A stretch of DNA of 64,000 nt. It comes from Pseudomonas protegens. Lineage in GTDB: Bacteria; Pseudomonadota; Gammaproteobacteria; Pseudomonadales; Pseudomonadaceae. Position numbers and translations under genes: made by a program. How positions within the stretch are numbered: position 1 is the stretch's first letter; the number at the start of each line of letters is the position of its first letter. This document shows positions 60,592 to 64,000 of the stretch, in pieces. Below the pieces are notes generated by a model. It was given only the letters and a program-made list of their open reading frames with translations. It was not told the DNA's origin and searched no databases. The stretch lies in NCBI RefSeq assembly GCF_003363755.1, contig NZ_CP031396.1, positions 4,306,001-4,370,000 on the forward strand. The letters are read 5' to 3'.

Positions 60592-61512
60592 TCAGCGGGT
60601 TGCCGCCAGGCTCTCCAGGAAGCTTTCCAGCACCAGGTGGGGGCGCCGGCCCTTGCGTGTGACCGATGCCAGGCTCAGGTCATAGAAGCGCGACTTGGGC
60701 TTGAGCGCGCGCAACCGGCCTTGCTGCACCCAGAGGGTGGCGTAGTGGTCAGGGAGGTAGCCGATATAGCGTCCGGTGAGGATCAGGAAGGCCATGCCTT
60801 CGCGGTCGGATGCGCTGGCGGTGCAGTTCAATGCTTGATAGTGGGCCTGGATTTCCGCGGGCAGGCGGAAGGTCGGGGCAATGGCGTCCTGGTCATTGAG
60901 ACGCTGATCGTCCAGTTGCTTGTCGTCCACGTAGAACAGGGGATGGCCCACCGCGCAGTACAGCAACGAACGTTCGTCATACAGCGGCTGATACTCCAAT
61001 CCAGACAGGGCGCTGGCCTGGGGCACCACGCCGACGTGCAGGCGACCGTCGAGTACCCCTTGCTCGACTTCGTTGGGGGCGATCATGCGGATCTGGATCT
61101 GCACGTCCGGGCCGCGCTCCTTCAATTGCGCCAGGGCGTGGGTGATGCGCATGTGGGGCAGGGTCACCAGGTTGTCGGTGAGGCCGATGATCAACTCGCC
61201 CCGCAGGTGGCGGTGCAGGCCGTTGACCTCGGTGCGGAAACTCTCCAGGGCGCTGAGCAGTTGCAGGCTCGACTGATAGACCTCGCGGCCTTCTTCGGTG
61301 AGGGAAAAGCCGGCGCGTCCGCGTTGGCACAGGCGCAGGCCGACCCGTTGCTCCAGATCACTCATCTGTTGGCTGATGGCCGAGCGGCCAATGCCGAGCA
61401 CGGTCTCTGCGGCGGAGAAACCACCGCATTCCACAACACTGCGAAAGATCCGCAGCAGGCGGATATCAAAGTCGCTGACTTGCGCCAGCGGGTCGGCGCG
61501 ACGGCTGCTCAT
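60592..61512 (-). CDS. LysR-family regulator divergent from bauA (BauR-like by position)
   Basis: The 306-residue protein has an HTH (FSAAETVLGIGRSAISQQMSDLEQRVGLRLCQRGRAGFSLTEEG) and a PBP2-type effector domain (ELIIGLTDNLVTLPHMRI, DGRLHVGVVPQ). It is transcribed away from bauA across 124 bp. It probably activates bauA-bauC in response to beta-alanine or a related omega-amino acid. The name BauR is suggested only by context. Confidence 0.85.
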   Translation of the reverse strand: MSSRRADPLAQVSDFDIRLLRIFRSVVECGGFSAAETVLGIGRSAISQQMSDLEQRVGLRLCQRGRAGFSLTEEGREVYQSSLQLLSALESFRTEVNGLHRHLRGELIIGLTDNLVTLPHMRITHALAQLKERGPDVQIQIRMIAPNEVEQGVLDGRLHVGVVPQASALSGLEYQPLYDERSLLYCAVGHPLFYVDDKQLDDQRLNDQDAIAPTFRLPAEIQAHYQALNCTASASDREGMAFLILTGRYIGYLPDHYATLWVQQGRLRALKPKSRFYDLSLASVTRKGRRPHLVLESFLESLAATR

Positions 61513-61541
61513 AGTTTAGTGGATGCCAGACTGAAGGTTAT

Positions 61542-61565
61542 TAAAGTTGGATTTCACCGACTTTA
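61542..61565. promoter_or_regulatory. Candidate LysR operator in the bauA promoter region
   Basis: TAAAGTTGG and CCGACTTTA flank six bases in a dyad with a single mismatch. It lies 30 bp from the LysR start and 72 bp before bauA, a normal place for a LysR activation site. Confidence 0.55.
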
Positions 61566-61636
61566 TAGCCGTGGCAACTTAGTCGCAACAACGCTTTTAT
61601 TCCTACGCCGCTTCATTGCCTTGCGAGGTTTTGCTC

Positions 61637-62986
61637 ATGAACATGCCGGAAACCGCGATTTCATCTTTGGCCAGTCAGCTCAAGCTTGACGCTCACTGGA
61701 TGCCCTACACCGCCAATCGCAACTTCCAACGCGACCCGCGCCTGATCGTCGGCGCCGAAGGCAGCTGGCTGGTGGATGACAAGGGCCGCAAGGTCTATGA
61801 CTCGCTGTCCGGTCTGTGGACCTGCGGCGCCGGTCACTCGCGCAAAGAGATCCAGGAAGCGGTATCCAAGCAACTGGGCACCCTGGATTACTCCCCTGGC
61901 TTCCAATACGGTCACCCGCTGTCGTTTCAACTGGCGGAAAAAATCACCGACCTGACTCCGGGCAACCTGAACCATGTGTTCTTCACCGACTCCGGCTCCG
62001 AGTGCGCTGATACCGCAGTGAAGATGGTGCGTGCCTACTGGCGACTGAAAGGCCAGTCGACCAAGACCAAGATGATTGGCCGTGCCCGTGGCTATCACGG
62101 TGTGAACATCGCCGGCACCAGTCTGGGCGGGGTCAACGGCAACCGTAAACTGTTCGGCCAGGCAATGATGGATGTGGACCACCTGCCGCACACTCTGCTG
62201 GCCAGTAACGCGTTTTCCCGTGGCATGCCGGAGCAGGGCGGTATTGCCCTGGCCGATGAGCTGCTGAAGCTGATCGAACTGCATGATGCTTCCAATATCG
62301 CTGCGGTCTTCGTCGAGCCGATGGCTGGCTCGGCTGGCGTACTGGTGCCGCCACAGGGTTATCTCAAGCGTCTGCGGGAAATCTGTGATCAGCACAACAT
62401 CCTGCTGGTGTTCGACGAAGTGATCACAGGCTTCGGTCGTACGGGGGCGATGTTCGGCGCCGACAGCTTCGGCGTAACCCCGGATCTGATGTGTGTGGCC
62501 AAGCAGGTCACCAACGGCGCCATTCCCATGGGCGCGGTGATTGCCAGCTCCGAGATCTATCAGACCTTCATGAACCAGGCGACGCCCGAGTACGCCGTGG
62601 AATTCCCCCACGGCTACACCTATTCGGCGCACCCGGTGGCGTGCGCTGCGGGTCTGGCGGCACTGGATCTGCTGCAGAAGGAAAACCTGGTGCAGAGCGT
62701 GGCTGAAGTTGCTCCGCATTTTGAGAATGCGCTGCACGGCATCAAGGGCGCGAAGAACGTGATCGACATCCGTAACTTCGGCCTGGCCGGTGCGATCCAG
62801 ATCGCGGCCCGTGATGGTGATGCGATTGTGCGTCCGTTCGAGGCCGGCATGGCCTTGTGGAAAGCCGGTTTCTACGTGCGCTTCGGCGGCGACACCCTGC
62901 AGTTCGGCCCAACCTTCAATAGCAAGCCGCAAGACCTCGATCGTCTGTTCGATGCGGTTGGCGAAGTGCTGAACAAGCTCGACTGA
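61637..62986 (+). CDS. bauA: Beta-alanine--pyruvate transaminase
   Basis: ATG 61637 has GAGG 8 bp upstream and gives 449 residues (MNMPETAISSLASQLKLDAHWMPYTANRNF). The class III PLP-dependent fold shows GLWTCGAGHSRKEI, FTDSGSECADTAVKM, VFDEVITGFGRTGAMFG and the PLP lysine in CVAKQVTNGAIPMGAV. It transfers the amino group of beta-alanine to pyruvate, giving malonate semialdehyde and alanine. Length and start match characterised Pseudomonas omega-amino acid:pyruvate transaminases. bauC follows after 74 bp. Confidence 0.95.
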   Translation: MNMPETAISSLASQLKLDAHWMPYTANRNFQRDPRLIVGAEGSWLVDDKGRKVYDSLSGLWTCGAGHSRKEIQEAVSKQLGTLDYSPGFQYGHPLSFQLAEKITDLTPGNLNHVFFTDSGSECADTAVKMVRAYWRLKGQSTKTKMIGRARGYHGVNIAGTSLGGVNGNRKLFGQAMMDVDHLPHTLLASNAFSRGMPEQGGIALADELLKLIELHDASNIAAVFVEPMAGSAGVLVPPQGYLKRLREICDQHNILLVFDEVITGFGRTGAMFGADSFGVTPDLMCVAKQVTNGAIPMGAVIASSEIYQTFMNQATPEYAVEFPHGYTYSAHPVACAAGLAALDLLQKENLVQSVAEVAPHFENALHGIKGAKNVIDIRNFGLAGAIQIAARDGDAIVRPFEAGMALWKAGFYVRFGGDTLQFGPTFNSKPQDLDRLFDAVGEVLNKLD

Positions 62987-63007
62987 TTCGATCCTTCTTA
63001 TATAGAG

Positions 63008-63033
63008 GCAGGCATGAAGCGTTTCGTGCCTGC
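63008..63033 (+). terminator. Hairpin between bauA and bauC
   Basis: GCAGGCA at 63008-63014 pairs with TGCCTGC at 63027-63033, and the interior can extend the stem with GAA/TTC. There is no T-run, so it is more likely an mRNA-processing or partial-attenuation hairpin than a full terminator. Confidence 0.45.
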
Positions 63034-63060
63034 GCCTTCCCCCTTTTCAGGAGTCCCCGC

Positions 63061-64000
63061 ATGAGTTTGATTCAACACCTGATCCACGGCGAACTGGTCA
63101 GCGACAACGGTCGTAGCAGCGACGTATTCAACCCTTCCACTGGCAAGGCGATTCATAAAGTGCCGTTGGCCAGTCGTGAAACCATCCAGCAAGCCATTGA
63201 CTCTGCCAAATCCGCGTTCCCGGCATGGCGTAATACGCCACCGGCCAAGCGCGCCCAGGTGATGTTTCGCTTCAAACAACTGCTGGAGCAGAACGAGGCA
63301 CGCATTGCCCAACTGATCAGTGAAGAACACGGCAAGACGCTGGAGGACGCGGCTGGTGAATTGAAGCGCGGTATCGAGAACGTCGAATATGCCTGTGCCG
63401 CGCCGGAAATCCTCAAGGGCGAATACAGTCGTAATGTCGGCCCGAACATCGATGCCTGGTCCGACTTCCAGCCGTTGGGCGTGGTGGCCGGTATCACCCC
63501 GTTCAACTTCCCGGCCATGGTTCCGCTGTGGATGTACCCGCTGGCGATCGTTTGCGGTAACTGCTTTATCCTCAAGCCGTCCGAGCGCGATCCAAGCTCC
63601 ACCCTGTTGATTGCCGAGCTGCTGCATGAGGCCGGTCTGCCCAAGGGCGTGCTGAACGTGGTGCATGGTGACAAGGCTGCGGTGGATGCGCTGATCGAGG
63701 CGCCGGAAGTCAAGGCGCTGAGTTTTGTAGGGTCGACTCCCATTGCCGAGTACATCTATGCCGAAGGCACCAAGCGCGGCAAGCGGGTTCAGGCATTGGG
63801 CGGGGCGAAGAACCATGCGGTGCTGATGCCTGATGCCGATCTGGATAACGCCGTCAGTGCTTTGATGGGCGCAGCCTATGGTTCCTGTGGCGAGCGTTGC
63901 ATGGCGATTTCGGTAGCTGTGTGCGTGGGTGATCAAGTGGCGGATGCTCTTGTGACCAAGTTGGTTCCGCAGATCAAGGCGCTGAAGATTGGTGCCGGCA
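63061..64000 (+). CDS. bauC: Methylmalonate/malonate-semialdehyde dehydrogenase (CoA-acylating), cut by the window
   Basis: ATG 63061 follows CAGGAG. The 313 visible codons encode the N-terminal two thirds of an aldehyde dehydrogenase of the MmsA class. Recognised are the start MSLIQHLIHGELVSDNGR, FQPLGVVAGITPFNFPAMVP, LKPSERDP, FVGSTPIAEYI, QALGGAKNHAVLMPDAD and the catalytic Cys in GERCMAI. It would turn malonate semialdehyde to acetyl-CoA with NAD+ and CoA, the step after BauA. The 3' end lies outside the window. Confidence 0.93.
   Translation, partial: MSLIQHLIHGELVSDNGRSSDVFNPSTGKAIHKVPLASRETIQQAIDSAKSAFPAWRNTPPAKRAQVMFRFKQLLEQNEARIAQLISEEHGKTLEDAAGELKRGIENVEYACAAPEILKGEYSRNVGPNIDAWSDFQPLGVVAGITPFNFPAMVPLWMYPLAIVCGNCFILKPSERDPSSTLLIAELLHEAGLPKGVLNVVHGDKAAVDALIEAPEVKALSFVGSTPIAEYIYAEGTKRGKRVQALGGAKNHAVLMPDADLDNAVSALMGAAYGSCGERCMAISVAVCVGDQVADALVTKLVPQIKALKIGAG

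Noticed and set aside
1..64000. Prophage, integrative element or defence island
   Set aside because: No integrase, transposase, tRNA-linked attachment site, restriction, toxin-antitoxin or Cas protein was recognised in the window.

Overview
The window is about 64 kb of GC-rich, densely coding chromosome from a fluorescent-group Pseudomonas. The evidence is the protein families and gene order (speA beside sui1, the tad/rcp locus with PprA-PprB, cueR-copA, bauA-bauC), GTAGGAGC-type REP sequences and strong G/C third-position bias. No rRNA, tRNA, CRISPR array, prophage, transposase or recognisable anti-phage system was seen.

Layout. 1-9.9 kb is housekeeping: a truncated gene, DUF2333, NUDIX, Sui1/YciH, biosynthetic arginine decarboxylase SpeA, a lipoprotein esterase, a MATE exporter, a MazG-like pyrophosphohydrolase, the tRNA methyltransferase CmoM and two DUF4136 lipoproteins. 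10-25.4 kb is a complete type IVb (Flp/Tad) pilus locus. It holds tadG, the PprA/PprB two-component pair, a TadE/F-like pseudopilin and prepilin peptidase FppA, the compact leftward operon rcpC-rcpA-tadZABCD-DUF3613, the divergent pilin gene flp and a receiver-only protein. 25.4-28.8 kb holds a two-partner-secretion TpsB-type outer-membrane protein and an unusual Gly/Val/Ser-rich repetitive lipoprotein, next to an AT-rich stretch. 29-33.3 kb has a small transporter and a MaoC/long-FabG/thiolase fatty-acid set. 33.3-42 kb holds a dCache chemoreceptor, a RIO-family kinase, a copper module (cueR-copA, a secreted small protein, copZ, two CueR-type operators) and a Bcr/CflA exporter. 42-46 kb holds an MDR reductase with a monooxygenase-fold protein, a divergent LysR regulator and an MFS transporter.

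46-58.4 kb is dominated by purine-base genes on the minus strand: an adenine deaminase-type enzyme, a 2OG-Fe(II) oxygenase, a BMP-family binding protein, an 8-oxoguanine deaminase-type enzyme, two permeases and a double ATPase. Unrelated genes (Ca2+/H+ antiporter, SUMF-like lipoprotein, SDR) lie between them. Together they suggest uptake and deamination of nucleosides or bases. 58.4-64 kb has an intergenic region with clustered DnaA-box sequences, a tetR-yigZ operon, and the beta-alanine catabolic genes bauA and bauC (cut by the window edge) behind a divergent LysR regulator.

The two signals least explained by known annotation are the DnaA-box region at 58.45-58.93 kb, where one motif module is repeated at an exact 202 bp offset, and the orphan TpsB plus repetitive lipoprotein beside the tad locus.
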